64,000 nt of DNA. Source: Phenylobacterium sp. LH3H17 (GTDB lineage: Bacteria > Pseudomonadota > Alphaproteobacteria > Caulobacterales > Caulobacteraceae). The DNA is taken from positions 2,547,001 to 2,611,000 of the forward strand of contig NZ_CP101283.1 of assembly GCF_024298925.1 (NCBI RefSeq), read 5' to 3'. The notes under the pieces are model-generated. The model saw only the letters and a list, made by a program, of their open reading frames with translations, searched no databases and had not been told where the DNA came from. Shown here piece by piece: positions 16,082 to 26,218 of the stretch. A program made the position numbers and the translations under genes. The first letter of the stretch is position 1. Each line of letters starts with the position of its first letter.

Positions 16082-17137
16082 ATGCCGACCGCCCTGCCCT
16101 CGCCCTGGTGGCGTCCCGACAGCCACCGTGACCGCCGCCCGTTCCTGACGGCGCGCAACGCCATCAAGCGCAAGCTGCGCGACTGGTTCGAGGCCGACGG
16201 CTTCACCGAGGTGGAGGCCGCGGCCCTGCAGGTCTCGCCCGGCAACGAGGCCCATCTGCACGCCTTCGCGACCGAGGCGATCACCACCGACGGCCGCCGA
16301 TCGACGCTCTACCTGCACACCTCGCCGGAATTCGCGGCCAAGAAGCTGCTGGCGGCCGGAGAGACGAAGATCTTCGATTTCGCCCGGGTCTGGCGCAACC
16401 GCGAGCGCGGGCCGCTGCACCATCCTGAGTTCACTCTGCTGGAATGGTACCGGGCGAGCGAGACCTATGAGGCCCTGATGGCCGACAGCGCCGCCCTCTT
16501 GGCGCTTGCCGCCGAGACGGCCGGGGCCAAGGCCCTGACCTGGCGCGGTGGGACCGCCAACCCCTTCGCCGAACCCGAGCGGGTGACCCTGGCGGAGGCC
16601 TTCGAGCGGTTCGTCGGCATCGACCTGCTGGCCAGCGTCGGGGTTGACGGCGCGACGGATCGCGACGCCCTGGCGAGGGCGGCCGCCGCCGCGGGGATCC
16701 GGGTGGCCGACGACGACACCTGGACCGACGTGTTCAGCCGGGTGCTGGTGGAGAAGATCGAACCGAACCTGGGCATGGGCCGGGCGACCATCCTTTGCGA
16801 GTACCCGGTCTGCGAGGCGGCCCTGGCGCGGCCAAAGCCTGGCGACCCGAGGGTGGCCGAGCGATTCGAGCTGTATGCCTGCGGGGTGGAGCTGGCCAAC
16901 GCCTTCGGCGAGCTCATAGACCCCGCCGAGCAGCGGCGCAGGTTCCAGATCGAAATGGACGAGAAGGCCCGCGTCTATGGCGAGCGCTATCCCATCGACG
17001 AGGATTTCCTGGCGGCGCTGGAACACATGCCCGAAGCGTGCGGCATAGCGCTGGGCTTCGACCGGCTGGTGATGCTGGCGACCGGAGCCAGCCGGATCGA
17101 ACAGGTGCTGTGGACTCCGGTCGCCGGGACCGACTGA
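16082..17137 (+). CDS. epmA: EF-P lysine aminoacylase EpmA (GenX/PoxA/YjeA)
   Basis: A class II lysyl-tRNA-synthetase-like enzyme lacking the anticodon domain; it attaches (R)-beta-lysine to EF-P. The 351 residues show motif 1 (IKRKLRDWFEADGFTEVEAA), the LHTSPEFAAKKLLAAG substrate block, motif 2 around FARVWRNRERGPLHHPEFT and motif 3 GIALGFDRLVML. The usual length is near 325. The gene is divergent from efp, with 134 nt between the start codons, and is followed by epmB. All three proteins of the core pathway are thus encoded together. Confidence 0.97.
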   Translation: MPTALPSPWWRPDSHRDRRPFLTARNAIKRKLRDWFEADGFTEVEAAALQVSPGNEAHLHAFATEAITTDGRRSTLYLHTSPEFAAKKLLAAGETKIFDFARVWRNRERGPLHHPEFTLLEWYRASETYEALMADSAALLALAAETAGAKALTWRGGTANPFAEPERVTLAEAFERFVGIDLLASVGVDGATDRDALARAAAAAGIRVADDDTWTDVFSRVLVEKIEPNLGMGRATILCEYPVCEAALARPKPGDPRVAERFELYACGVELANAFGELIDPAEQRRRFQIEMDEKARVYGERYPIDEDFLAALEHMPEACGIALGFDRLVMLATGASRIEQVLWTPVAGTD

Positions 17138-17164
17138 TTGCCGGGGGGCGGCGCCTTGGGCCAT

Positions 17165-18235
17165 ATGCGGCCCATGACCTACCAGACGACCCTGCGCAGT
17201 GCGGCGGCGCTCGCCGAAGCCAGGCTGATTTCGCCGGGCCAGCTACCGGACCTGGAGCGCGTGGCCGCCCAATACGCTGTCGCCATCACGCCCGCCATGG
17301 CCGAGCTTGTCGAGGCGGCCGACGACCCGATCGCGCGCCAGTTCCTGCCCGATGTCCGCGAGTTGGACGTCCACCCCGACGAGCGCGCCGATCCCATCGG
17401 CGACGCGTTACGCAGTCCGGTGGAGGGGATCGTCCACCGCTACCGCGACCGGGTGCTGCTGAAGGTCACCCACACCTGCGCGGTCTATTGCCGGTTCTGC
17501 TTCCGCCGCGAGATGGTCGGCCCTCAGGGTCTCGGCGCGCTCACGCCCGCCGAGCTGGATGCGGCCCTGGCCTACATCGCCGGTCGGCCCGAGATCTGGG
17601 AGGTGATCGTCACGGGCGGCGATCCGCTGGTGCTGTCGGCGCGGCGGCTTGCCGACCTGATGGACCGGCTGGACGCCATCGACCACGTCAAGGTGGTTCG
17701 CTTCCACACGCGCGTGCCAGTGGTCGATCCGGCCGCGGTCACCGACGAACTGGTGGCGGCGCTGAAGCGGCCCGGCAAGGCGGTCTATGTGGCCATCCAC
17801 GCCAACCACCCGCGCGAACTGACGCCGGCGGCGCGCGCGGCCTGCGCCCGGCTCGTGGACGCCGGCATCCCCCTGGTCAGCCAGAGCGTGCTGCTGGCCG
17901 GGGTCAATGACGATCCGGCCACCCTGGGCGCCCTGATGCGCGCCTTCGTGGAGAGCCGGATCAAGCCCTACTACCTGCACCAGGGCGATCTGGCGCCCGG
18001 CACCGGCCACCTGCGAACCACGATCACCGAGGGCCAGGCGCTGATGAAGGCCATGCGCGGCGACTATTCCGGGCTCTGCCAGCCGACCTATGTGCTGGAC
18101 ATCCCCGGCGGCCACGGCAAGGCGCCGGTGGGGCCGAGCTATCTGAGCGCCGACGGCGCGCGGGTGGAAGACCCCAGTGGGGTGTCACACGTCTATCCGC
18201 CCCGCGACGACCCGAACCTCGCCACAAGGTCATAG
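17165..18235 (+). CDS. epmB: EF-P beta-lysylation protein EpmB (lysine 2,3-aminomutase family)
   Basis: A radical-SAM, PLP enzyme converting lysine to beta-lysine for EpmA. The iron-sulfur motif CAVYCRFCF sits at about residue 120. GGDPLVLSARRL and the later YYLHQGDLAPGTGHL with PTYVLDIPGGHGK follow, all typical of the KamA/EpmB family. ATG 17165 or 17174 are both possible; neither has a clear ribosome site. The distinction from catabolic lysine aminomutase rests on length and on epmA/efp next door. Its 3' end overlaps convergent hutC by 43 nt. Confidence 0.95.
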   Translation: MRPMTYQTTLRSAAALAEARLISPGQLPDLERVAAQYAVAITPAMAELVEAADDPIARQFLPDVRELDVHPDERADPIGDALRSPVEGIVHRYRDRVLLKVTHTCAVYCRFCFRREMVGPQGLGALTPAELDAALAYIAGRPEIWEVIVTGGDPLVLSARRLADLMDRLDAIDHVKVVRFHTRVPVVDPAAVTDELVAALKRPGKAVYVAIHANHPRELTPAARAACARLVDAGIPLVSQSVLLAGVNDDPATLGALMRAFVESRIKPYYLHQGDLAPGTGHLRTTITEGQALMKAMRGDYSGLCQPTYVLDIPGGHGKAPVGPSYLSADGARVEDPSGVSHVYPPRDDPNLATRS

Positions 18236-18900
18236 GCTTCGCCCGGGAAGAGCTGGCGGACCTGGGTGACGTGGGTGGGGCCCCGCCAAGTGCGGCGGTC
18301 GACGGCCAGGCAGGCCGCGCCGCGGGGAATCTCAAGCAGTCTCGCAGTGGCGGCGTCGGCGCCGACCGCGCTGATGCGGTGCTCGGCCTCGGTCCAGGGG
18401 ACGTGCTCCAGTAGCCAGGCGCCGGGCGGATCCTGCGAGAAGTCTATCCCGGCGGCCTCGGGCGCGACGGCCAGGCTGATCAGGCGGTGCTCGACGGCGA
18501 GTGGTCGCCCTGCGGCCAAGTGCAGGCCGCGCAGGTCCAGCAGGGCCCCGCCCGCCGCCAGCTCCGACTCCGCCGGCCCGTTGGCGGCGCGACGGCGCGA
18601 GGAGATCAGGCGGAAGGCGTAGGTCTGACCACGACGGGTGACCTCCGAGCGCAGGTCGGGGATGTCCAGGACCGCCGAATGGACCTTGGGCCGGGCCACG
18701 AAGGAGCCGGCCCGGCGGCGGCGCTCGATCAGCCCGGCCTCGGCCAGCGCCGTCATCGCCTTGTTCACGGTCATGCGCGAGCACCCGTGGGCGGCCATCA
18801 GCTCGTGCTCGTAGGGAATACGATGGCCCGGCGGCCAGGCCCCGGACAGGATCTGGCCCTCGATCTCGCTGCGGATACGCTGATGCAGGGGCGCAGTCAT
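18193..18900 (-). CDS. hutC: Histidine utilization repressor HutC (GntR family)
   Basis: A GntR/HutC transcription factor, normally released from DNA by urocanate. The N-terminal winged helix is clear (LHQRIRSEIEGQILSGAWPPG, then HELMAAHGCSRMTVNKAMTALAEAGLI). A UTRA effector domain follows, ending with WRGPTHVTQVRQLFPGEAYDL. ATG 18900 overlaps the hutF stop (ATGA). It is transcribed behind hutF and probably represses both arms through the operator at 20292-20305. The 3' end overlaps epmB by 43 nt. Confidence 0.95.
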   Translation of the reverse strand: MTAPLHQRIRSEIEGQILSGAWPPGHRIPYEHELMAAHGCSRMTVNKAMTALAEAGLIERRRRAGSFVARPKVHSAVLDIPDLRSEVTRRGQTYAFRLISSRRRAANGPAESELAAGGALLDLRGLHLAAGRPLAVEHRLISLAVAPEAAGIDFSQDPPGAWLLEHVPWTEAEHRISAVGADAATARLLEIPRGAACLAVDRRTWRGPTHVTQVRQLFPGEAYDLVARFGSSRGG

Positions 18901-20267
18901 GCGAGCACGCGGGCCACGGCCTTGCGGTAGCGGTCTGCGACGGCGTCGCGGGCCCGATGGCGACCGCCGCTGACCAGCTTGACGCCCGCGCGCCAGACCC
19001 CGTCGACGACATCGCGGCGTCCGGCGAACACCCAGCTGTCGATCAGGGGGTCGCCGCGCCGGGCGGCCAGGGCCGGATGCTCGGCGTCGAGGGTGACGAT
19101 GTCGGCCGGCTCGCCCGCCGCGAGCCGCGGCGCACCGACCCCGAGCGCCTGGGCGCCGCCCGTCAGGGCCGCGCGATAGAGGCTCGCGCCGGTGGAGTCG
19201 CCGGGCTCGGCGGCCATGACATTGCGGTTCCGCCGCGCCAGGCGCTGGCCGTATTCGAGGGTCCGCAGTTCCTCGGCGACGTCGATCAGCACGTTGGAAT
19301 CCGAGCCGATCCCGAACCGGCCGCCCTGCTGGCGGAACTCCGGGGCCAGGAACAGGCCGTCGCCGAGATTGGCCTCGGTGATCGGGCAGAGACCCACCAC
19401 CGCCCCGGCGCGCGCCATGTCGGCGATCTCCTCCAGGGTGACGTGGGTGGCGTGGACCAGGCACCAGCGGGGGTCGACCGCGGCATTGGCCATCAGCCAT
19501 TCGATCGGGCGCCGACCCGACCAGGCCAGGCAGTCCTGAACCTCCTGGGTCTGCTCGGCCACGTGGATGTGGATGGGCCCCTCGCCCGCCAGACTCGTGA
19601 GGGCGCTCAGCTCGCCGGGGGTCACGGCGCGCAGACTGTGCGGCGCCAGGCCGACCACCGCGCCGGCGAGGCCCGCGACCGCCATTCGGCTGGCCTCGAG
19701 CAGGCGAGCGAAGCTGTCGATGTCGTGGACGAATCGAGCCTGGCCCGGGGTCGGGTCGGCGCCACCGAACCCGAAATGGGCGTAGAACACCGGCAGCAGG
19801 GTCAGGCCGACGCCGCTCTCGTCGGCCGCCGCGGCGATCCGGGCGGCCATCTCGGCGGGATCGGCGAAGGGCGATCCCTCCCGGTCGTGATGCAGGTAGT
19901 GGAACTCCCCCACCCGGGTGAAACCGGCTTCCAGCATCTCGACATAGGCCTGGGCGGCGATGGCCTCGACCTCGTCGGGTCCGAGGCGTTCCAGGAAACG
20001 GTACATGACCTCGCGCCAGGTCCAGAAGCTGTCGCCGGCCGGGCCGCGCACCTCGGCCAGGCCCGCCATGCCGCGCTGGAAGGCGTGGCTGTGAAGGTTG
20101 GGCAGGCCGGGGAGCGCCGGGCCGTTGGCCGCCTCGTGGACCTCGCGCGGGACGCCGTCCTGGACGCGAATGATGCGGCCGCCCTGAAGCGTCAGGCGGA
20201 CGTTTTCAGCCCAGCCCGTTTCCAGCAAGGCGCTTTCGAACCACAGGGTCGTCGTCGGATCGGTCAC
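18897..20267 (-). CDS. hutF: Formimidoylglutamate deiminase
   Basis: An amidohydrolase-family enzyme converting formiminoglutamate to N-formylglutamate and ammonia. Metal ligands are visible in [16 protein letters not shown] (HxH). Further blocks are [25 protein letters not shown] and the late [17 protein letters not shown]. At 456 residues it matches HutF. The start is GTG 20267. It sets the five-step hut route (formylglutamate branch), consistent with hutG on the opposite arm. Confidence 0.96.
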   Translation of the reverse strand: MTDPTTTLWFESALLETGWAENVRLTLQGGRIIRVQDGVPREVHEAANGPALPGLPNLHSHAFQRGMAGLAEVRGPAGDSFWTWREVMYRFLERLGPDEVEAIAAQAYVEMLEAGFTRVGEFHYLHHDREGSPFADPAEMAARIAAAADESGVGLTLLPVFYAHFGFGGADPTPGQARFVHDIDSFARLLEASRMAVAGLAGAVVGLAPHSLRAVTPGELSALTSLAGEGPIHIHVAEQTQEVQDCLAWSGRRPIEWLMANAAVDPRWCLVHATHVTLEEIADMARAGAVVGLCPITEANLGDGLFLAPEFRQQGGRFGIGSDSNVLIDVAEELRTLEYGQRLARRNRNVMAAEPGDSTGASLYRAALTGGAQALGVGAPRLAAGEPADIVTLDAEHPALAARRGDPLIDSWVFAGRRDVVDGVWRAGVKLVSGGRHRARDAVADRYRKAVARVLA

Positions 20268-20291
20268 TGGACAAGCCTCACGTCTCGGACT

Positions 20292-20305
20292 TATGTCTAT
20301 ACATA
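20292..20305. promoter_or_regulatory. HutC-type operator in the hut divergent promoter region
   Basis: TATGTCTATACATA is a near-palindrome (its complement reads TATGTATAGACATA), the form expected for HutC-family GntR operators. It is centred in the 65-nt gap between the hutF and hutI starts, so one site could control both arms. Confidence 0.7.
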
Positions 20306-20332
20306 TTCGCCGTTCGAGGGAAGGAGGCGGCC

Positions 20333-21538
20333 ATGCGCTGCGACAGGGTCTGGGCTCGCGCCCGCCTCGCCACGCTCGCCTCCGGGCGGCTAGGCCTGGG
20401 CGAGGTTGACGATGGCTGCGTGGCGGCCCGCGACGGCCGGATCGTCTATGCGGGCTCGGCCTCCGAGGCGCCGGCCTTCGTCACCGACGAGACGATCGAT
20501 TGCCAGGGCCGCTGGATCACGCCGGGACTCATCGACCCTCACACCCATCTGGTGTTCGGCGGCGACCGCGCCCACGAGTTCGAGCTGCGCCTGTCCGGCG
20601 CCTCCTATGAGGAGATCGCCCGGGCCGGCGGCGGCATCGTCTCGACCATGGCCGCCACCCGCGCCGCGAGCGAGGACGAGCTGACAGCCGGCGCCCTGCC
20701 CCGCCTGGACGCCCTGATCGCCGAGGGGGCGACGACCGTCGAGGTGAAGTCCGGCTACGGGCTTTCGCTGGAGCACGAACTGAAATCGCTGCGCGCGGCG
20801 CGCGCGCTTGGCCAACGCCGCGCCGTGACCATCAAGACCACCTTCCTGGGGGCCCACGCCCTGCCGCCCGAATTCGCGGGCGATGCGGACGGCTATATCG
20901 ACCTGGTCTGCCGCGAGTTGATCCCGGCGGTGGCCGCCGCGGGCCTGGCCGACGCGGTGGACGCCTTCTGCGAAGGCATCGGCTTCACCCCGGACCAGAC
21001 ACGCCGGGTGTTCGAGGCCGCCAGGGCCCATGGGCTGCGCGTCAAGCTGCACGCCGAACAGCTTTCCAACCTGCATGGCGCGGCGCTGGCCGCCGAGTTC
21101 GGTGCGCTGTCGGCCGACCACCTGGAGCACCTGGACGAGGCCGGCGTCGCCGCCATGGCGCGCGCTGGCGTGGTGGCCACCCTGCTGCCCGGCGCCTACT
21201 ACTTCGTCCGCGAGACGAAGCCGCCGCCGATCGGCGCCCTGCGCGCCGCCGGCGTGCCCATGGCGCTGGCCACCGACTGCAATCCCGGCACCTCGCCGCT
21301 CACCTCGTTGCTGCTCACCATGAACATGGGCGCGACCCTGTTCCGGCTGACCGTGGAGGAGTGCCTGGCCGGGGTCACCCGCGAGGCCGCGCGCGCGCTG
21401 GGGATACTCGCCGAGACCGGGACCCTGGAGGCCGGCAAACGCTGCGACCTCGCCGTCTGGGACATCGAGCGCCCGGCCGAACTCGTCTATCGCATGGGCT
21501 TCAACCCGCTCCATGCCCGCGTCTGGAGTGGCCTATGA
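20333..21538 (+). CDS. hutI: Imidazolonepropionase
   Basis: A metal-dependent amidohydrolase opening imidazolone-5-propionate to formiminoglutamate. Blocks seen are [20 protein letters not shown] (HxH metal site), the substrate helix [40 protein letters not shown] and [14 protein letters not shown]. The 401-aa length is normal. AAGGAGG lies 7 nt before the ATG. Its stop overlaps the hutH start (ATGA), beginning a five-gene run. Confidence 0.97.
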   Translation: MRCDRVWARARLATLASGRLGLGEVDDGCVAARDGRIVYAGSASEAPAFVTDETIDCQGRWITPGLIDPHTHLVFGGDRAHEFELRLSGASYEEIARAGGGIVSTMAATRAASEDELTAGALPRLDALIAEGATTVEVKSGYGLSLEHELKSLRAARALGQRRAVTIKTTFLGAHALPPEFAGDADGYIDLVCRELIPAVAAAGLADAVDAFCEGIGFTPDQTRRVFEAARAHGLRVKLHAEQLSNLHGAALAAEFGALSADHLEHLDEAGVAAMARAGVVATLLPGAYYFVRETKPPPIGALRAAGVPMALATDCNPGTSPLTSLLLTMNMGATLFRLTVEECLAGVTREAARALGILAETGTLEAGKRCDLAVWDIERPAELVYRMGFNPLHARVWSGL

Positions 21539-23067
21539 ACGACGTCGTCTTGCGGCCCGGCGAGGTGAGCCTCGCCGAATGGGCGGCGATCTACCGGGGG
21601 GCGACGGCGCGGCTCGACGCGTCCAGCGCCCCGCTCATCGCCGAGAGCGCCGCGGCCGTGGAGCGGATCCTGGCCAAGGGCGAGCCGGTCTACGGGATCA
21701 ATACCGGGTTCGGGAAGCTGGCCAGCGTCCGCATCGCCGCGGCCGATCTTGCGACGCTGCAGCGGAATATCGTGCTCTCGCACGCCGCGGGGGTCGGGGA
21801 GGCTTCTCCGGTTCCTGTGATCCGGCTGATGCTGGCGCTGAAGCTGGCGAGCCTGGCCCAGGGCGCCTCCGGGGTGAGGCCGGCCACAGTCGCCTTGCTG
21901 GAGGATATGCTGACAAAGGGCCTGACGCCGGTCATTCCCGGCCAGGGTTCGGTGGGCGCCTCGGGCGACCTCGCGCCGCTGGCCCACATGGCCGCGGCCA
22001 TGATCGGGGTCGGCGAGATCTTCGTCGGCGGGACGCGGCTGCCGGCCGGCGAGGCTCTGGCCCAGGCCGGGCTCGCGCCGCTGTCGCTCGGGCCCAAGGA
22101 GGGCCTGGCCCTGCTGAACGGAACGCAGTTCTCCACCGCCAACGCGCTCGCCGCCCTGTTCGGGGCCGAGCGGCTGTTCCAGACCGCCCTGGTGACCGGA
22201 GCACTGTCGACCGAGGCCGCCAAGGGCTCGGACACGCCCTTCGATCCCCGCATCCACGCCCTGCGCCGCCATGCCGGCCAGATCGAGACCGCCGACGCCC
22301 TGCGCGCGCTGATGGAAGGTTCGGCGATCCGCGCCTCCCACCTGCAGGGCGACGAACGGGTGCAGGATCCCTATTGCCTGCGCTGCCAGCCCCAGGTGAT
22401 GGGTGCGGCCCTCGACGTCCTGCGCCAGGCCGCCGCCACCCTGGCGACGGAGGCCAACGGGGTCACTGACAATCCGCTGATCTTCCCGGAGAGCGACGAG
22501 GCCCTGTCCGGCGGCAACTTCCACGCCGAGCCGGTGGCCTTCGCCGCCGACATGATCGCGCTGGCCGTCTGCGAGATCGGCTCCCTGGCCGAACGGAGGA
22601 TCGCCATGCTGGTGGACCCAGCGCTGTCGGGCCTGCCGGCCTTCCTGACCCCCAAGCCGGGGCTAAATTCCGGTTTCATGATCCCGCAGGTGACCGCCGC
22701 GGCCCTGGTCAGCGAGAACAAGCAGAAAGCTTATCCGGCCAGCGTCGACTCCATCCCGACCTCGGCCAACCAGGAGGACCATGTCTCCATGGCCGCCCAC
22801 GGCGCGCGGCGACTGCTGGGCATGGTCGACAACGCCACCGCCGTTATCGGCATCGAGCTGCTGGCGGCGGCCCAGGGCTGCGACTTCCATGCGCCGCTGA
22901 CCTCGAGCCCGGTCCTGGAGGCGACGCGCGCGCTGCTTCGCGCTCAGGTCCCGCACCTAACCGACGATCGCCACTTCCATCCGGACATGGAGGCCGCCAT
23001 CGCCCTGGTGCGCTCCGGCGCCGTGCTCGACGCCGCCGGGGCCGTCCACCTTCCAAGCGTGTCGTGA
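21535..23067 (+). CDS. hutH: Histidine ammonia-lyase
   Basis: It deaminates L-histidine to urocanate with a self-formed MIO cofactor. The Ala-Ser-Gly triad is within [15 protein letters not shown]. Also seen are [12 protein letters not shown] near the start, [12 protein letters not shown] and the C-terminal [18 protein letters not shown] chose ATG 21535, which overlaps the hutI stop and gives the usual 510 residues; the frame open further upstream is the antisense-like extension inside hutI. Confidence 0.97.
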   Translation: MNDVVLRPGEVSLAEWAAIYRGATARLDASSAPLIAESAAAVERILAKGEPVYGINTGFGKLASVRIAAADLATLQRNIVLSHAAGVGEASPVPVIRLMLALKLASLAQGASGVRPATVALLEDMLTKGLTPVIPGQGSVGASGDLAPLAHMAAAMIGVGEIFVGGTRLPAGEALAQAGLAPLSLGPKEGLALLNGTQFSTANALAALFGAERLFQTALVTGALSTEAAKGSDTPFDPRIHALRRHAGQIETADALRALMEGSAIRASHLQGDERVQDPYCLRCQPQVMGAALDVLRQAAATLATEANGVTDNPLIFPESDEALSGGNFHAEPVAFAADMIALAVCEIGSLAERRIAMLVDPALSGLPAFLTPKPGLNSGFMIPQVTAAALVSENKQKAYPASVDSIPTSANQEDHVSMAAHGARRLLGMVDNATAVIGIELLAAAQGCDFHAPLTSSPVLEATRALLRAQVPHLTDDRHFHPDMEAAIALVRSGAVLDAAGAVHLPSVS

Positions 23068-23876
23068 TGGAGTGGCTGGAGGTCCATCGCGGCGCAGCGC
23101 CCCTGGTGGTGAGCTTCCCGCACACTGGGACCCTGATCCCCCTGGAGATCGAGAGGCGCCTGGCCTCGCCCTGGCTGGCGCGCAAGGACGCCGACTGGTG
23201 GATCGACCGGCTGTACGGCTTCGCCCGCGACCTGGGGGCGACCACCGTGCGCACCGCGGTCAGCCGCACGGTGATCGACGTGAACCGCGCCCCCTCCGGC
23301 GTCTCGCTCTATCCGGGTCAGGCGACCACGGAACTCTGCCCGACCACCACCTTCGACGGCGAGTCGCTCTACGCTGACGGCGGGCCCGACGACGCCGAGA
23401 TCGCACGGCGTCGGGAAACCTATTTCGCGCCCTATCACGACGTCCTGCGGACCGAGCTGGCCCGCCTGCGCGGCGTCCATGACAAGGTGGTGCTCTACGA
23501 GGCCCATTCGATCCGCTCGGTCATTCCGCGCCTGTTCGAGGGCGAACTGCCGAACTTCAACCTGGGCACCAATTCGGGCGAGAGCTGCGATCCGGCCCTG
23601 ACCGCCGCCGTCGAGGCGGCCTGCGACGCCAGCGGCTTTTCCCGCGTCACCAACGGCCGCTTCAAGGGCGGCTGGACCACCCGCCACTACGGCGAGCCGC
23701 GGTCCGGCGTCCACGCCATCCAGATGGAGCTCGCCTGCCGGGGCTACATGGACGACCCGGCCGAGCCGCCGACCCCGGCGATCTGGCCCGCCCCCTACTC
23801 CGACGCTAAGGCCGCACCCATGCGCGCGGCCCTCACCGATGTCCTGAAGGCGTGCATCGCCTTCGCCAAAGCCTGA
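23067..23876 (+). CDS. hutG: N-formylglutamate deformylase
   Basis: It hydrolyses N-formylglutamate to glutamate and formate, the last step of this hut variant. The family blocks are [13 protein letters not shown], the metal-site region [42 protein letters not shown] and [22 protein letters not shown] 23067 shares one base with the hutH stop (TGATG). It is 7 nt from hutU. Together with hutF it replaces the direct HutG formiminoglutamase route. Confidence 0.96.
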   Translation: MEWLEVHRGAAPLVVSFPHTGTLIPLEIERRLASPWLARKDADWWIDRLYGFARDLGATTVRTAVSRTVIDVNRAPSGVSLYPGQATTELCPTTTFDGESLYADGGPDDAEIARRRETYFAPYHDVLRTELARLRGVHDKVVLYEAHSIRSVIPRLFEGELPNFNLGTNSGESCDPALTAAVEAACDASGFSRVTNGRFKGGWTTRHYGEPRSGVHAIQMELACRGYMDDPAEPPTPAIWPAPYSDAKAAPMRAALTDVLKACIAFAKA

Positions 23877-23883
23877 GTCCGCC

Positions 23884-25551
23884 ATGACCCGCCTCGACAC
23901 CAATCGCGTCATCCGCCCCGCCACCGGCACGACGCTCACCGCCAAGAGCTGGCTCACCGAAGCGCCGCTGCGGATGTTGATGAACAACCTGCATCCCGAC
24001 GTGGCCGAGCGCCCCGAAGAGCTGGTGGTCTATGGCGGCATCGGCCGGGCGGCGCGCGACTGGGAGAGCTTCGACAAGATCGTCGAGACGCTGCGCCGCC
24101 TGGAGGACGACGAGACCCTGCTGGTCCAGTCGGGGAAACCGGTCGGCGTGTTCAGGACCCACGCCGACGCGCCCCGGGTGCTGATCGCCAACTCCAACCT
24201 GGTGCCGCGCTGGGCGACCTGGGAGCACTTCAACGAGCTCGATCGCAAGGGCCTGGCCATGTACGGCCAGATGACCGCCGGCTCCTGGATCTATATCGGC
24301 GCCCAGGGGATCGTGCAGGGCACCTATGAGACCTTCGTGGAGATGGGCCGTCAGCACCATGGCGGCGACCTGTCCGGCAAGTGGCTGCTGACCGCGGGCC
24401 TGGGCGGCATGGGCGGGGCCCAGCCCCTGGCGGCGGTGATGGCCGGCGCCTCGTGCCTGGCCATCGAGTGCAATCCCGCCAGCATCGCGATGCGGCTGCG
24501 CACCGGCTATCTCGACCGCTCCACCGAGAACCTCGACGAAGCCCTGGCCTGGATCGAGCAATCCTGCCGCGACAAGACCCCGATCTCGGTCGGCCTGCTG
24601 GGCAACGCCGCCGAGCTGCTGCCGCTGATGTTCGCGCGCGGGGTGCGACCGGACCTGCTGACCGACCAGACCTCGGCTCACGACCCGATCAACGGCTACC
24701 TGCCCAAGGGCTGGAGCCTGGAGCGCTGGGCCGCCATGCGCGCCCAGGACCCAAAGCAGGTGGAGGAAGCCGCCCGGGCTTCCATGGCCGAGCACGTCCG
24801 GTCGATGCTGGCCTTCCAGGCGGCCGGCGTGCCCACCGTCGACTACGGCAACAACATCCGCCAGATGGCCAAGGAGGAAGGCGTGAGCAACGCCTTCGAT
24901 TTCCCGGGATTCGTGCCGGCCTATATCCGCCCGCTCTTCTGCCGGGGGATCGGGCCCTTCCGCTGGGCGGCGCTGTCGGGGGATCCCGAGGACATCTACA
25001 GGACCGACGCCAAGGTGAAGGCGCTGATCCCCGACAACGCCCACCTGCACAACTGGCTCGACATGGCGGCCAAGCGGATCCAGTTCCAGGGCCTTCCGGC
25101 GCGGATCTGCTGGGTAGGGCTGGGCGACCGCCACCGCCTGGGCCTTGCCTTCAACGAGATGGTCGCCTCGGGCGAGCTGAAGGCCCCCGTGGTGATCGGC
25201 CGCGACCACCTGGACTCGGGTTCGGTCGCCTCGCCCAACCGCGAGACCGAGGCCATGCGCGACGGTTCCGACGCGGTCTCCGACTGGCCGCTGCTGAACG
25301 CCCTGCTGAACACCGCCTCGGGCGCCACCTGGGTGTCGCTGCACCATGGCGGAGGGGTGGGCATGGGCTTCTCGCAGCACGCCGGCATGGTCATCGTGGC
25401 CGACGGCACGCCGGCGGCGGCCAAGCGCCTTGAACGTGTGTTGTGGAACGACCCGGCCAGCGGCGTGATGCGCCACGCCGACGCCGGCTATGAGATCGCG
25501 CTAACAGTGGCCCGCGAGAAGGGTCTGGACCTGCCGGGCATCCTTCCCTGA
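23884..25551 (+). CDS. hutU: Urocanate hydratase
   Basis: An NAD-dependent enzyme converting urocanate to imidazolonepropionate. The 555-residue length is canonical. Near the start it has [20 protein letters not shown], and mid-protein the NAD-binding [39 protein letters not shown] and the C-terminal [19 protein letters not shown] follow. Only a 7-nt gap follows hutG, and it shares one base with hutD. Confidence 0.98.
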   Translation: MTRLDTNRVIRPATGTTLTAKSWLTEAPLRMLMNNLHPDVAERPEELVVYGGIGRAARDWESFDKIVETLRRLEDDETLLVQSGKPVGVFRTHADAPRVLIANSNLVPRWATWEHFNELDRKGLAMYGQMTAGSWIYIGAQGIVQGTYETFVEMGRQHHGGDLSGKWLLTAGLGGMGGAQPLAAVMAGASCLAIECNPASIAMRLRTGYLDRSTENLDEALAWIEQSCRDKTPISVGLLGNAAELLPLMFARGVRPDLLTDQTSAHDPINGYLPKGWSLERWAAMRAQDPKQVEEAARASMAEHVRSMLAFQAAGVPTVDYGNNIRQMAKEEGVSNAFDFPGFVPAYIRPLFCRGIGPFRWAALSGDPEDIYRTDAKVKALIPDNAHLHNWLDMAAKRIQFQGLPARICWVGLGDRHRLGLAFNEMVASGELKAPVVIGRDHLDSGSVASPNRETEAMRDGSDAVSDWPLLNALLNTASGATWVSLHHGGGVGMGFSQHAGMVIVADGTPAAAKRLERVLWNDPASGVMRHADAGYEIALTVAREKGLDLPGILP

Positions 25552-26117
25552 TGCAGGTCCTGCGCGCCGCAGACCGGATCGCGGTCCCCTGGAAGAACGG
25601 CGGCGGGGTCACCCGCGACGTCGTCGTCTCGCCGGCAGGCGCCGGGATCGACAAGTTCGACTGGCGGCTCAGCATCGCCGATGTGGCGACCGGTGGGCCA
25701 TTCTCGGCGTTTCCGGGGGTGGACCGCGTCCTGACGGTTATCGAGGGCGCGGGCTTGTCGCTGTCCATCGACGGCCGCGCGGCGGTGGTGCTGGAAGCGG
25801 GCTCCCCGCCCCTGGCCTTTTCCGGCGATGCGCGCTGCGAGGCCGGCCTGCGGGAGGGCCCGATCCGCGACCTCAATGTCATGGTGCGACGCGGAGCCTA
25901 CCGCGCCCACGTCCGGCGGCGGTCGCTGGACGCCGGCGACATCTTCGTTGGTCGGGGCGAGGTCACCCTGCTGCTGGTCCTGGAGGCCGCGACCGCATCC
26001 TGGCCGGGCGGCGAGGCCGCCTTGGCCCGCGAAGACGCCCTGCTGGCGCCCGCCGGCGCGCCGGTGACCTTCGGCGCCGCTGTCCGCCTGATCGTGGCGC
26101 AGATCGATCCGGCCTGA
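25551..26117 (+). CDS. hutD: HutD family protein
   Basis: A cupin-like protein conserved in hut operons; in pseudomonads it has been linked to capping operon activity, and its biochemical role is unsettled. The family opening is VPWKNGGGVTRDVVVSPAG, followed by FDWRLSIADVATGGPFSAFPG and LNVMVRRGAYRAHVRR. The 188-residue length fits. The ATG overlaps the hutU stop by one base, making it the last gene of the plus-strand hut arm. Confidence 0.93.
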   Translation: MQVLRAADRIAVPWKNGGGVTRDVVVSPAGAGIDKFDWRLSIADVATGGPFSAFPGVDRVLTVIEGAGLSLSIDGRAAVVLEAGSPPLAFSGDARCEAGLREGPIRDLNVMVRRGAYRAHVRRRSLDAGDIFVGRGEVTLLLVLEAATASWPGGEAALAREDALLAPAGAPVTFGAAVRLIVAQIDPA

Positions 26118-26218
26118 ACCCCGACATCGCAGCCTTCGCCAAGGGCTGACGCGACGGCATGGTTGACGCCGAACGCCAACAGGTTCGAGCCTTCGCCTTC
26201 ATCCACACGGGGTCGGTC

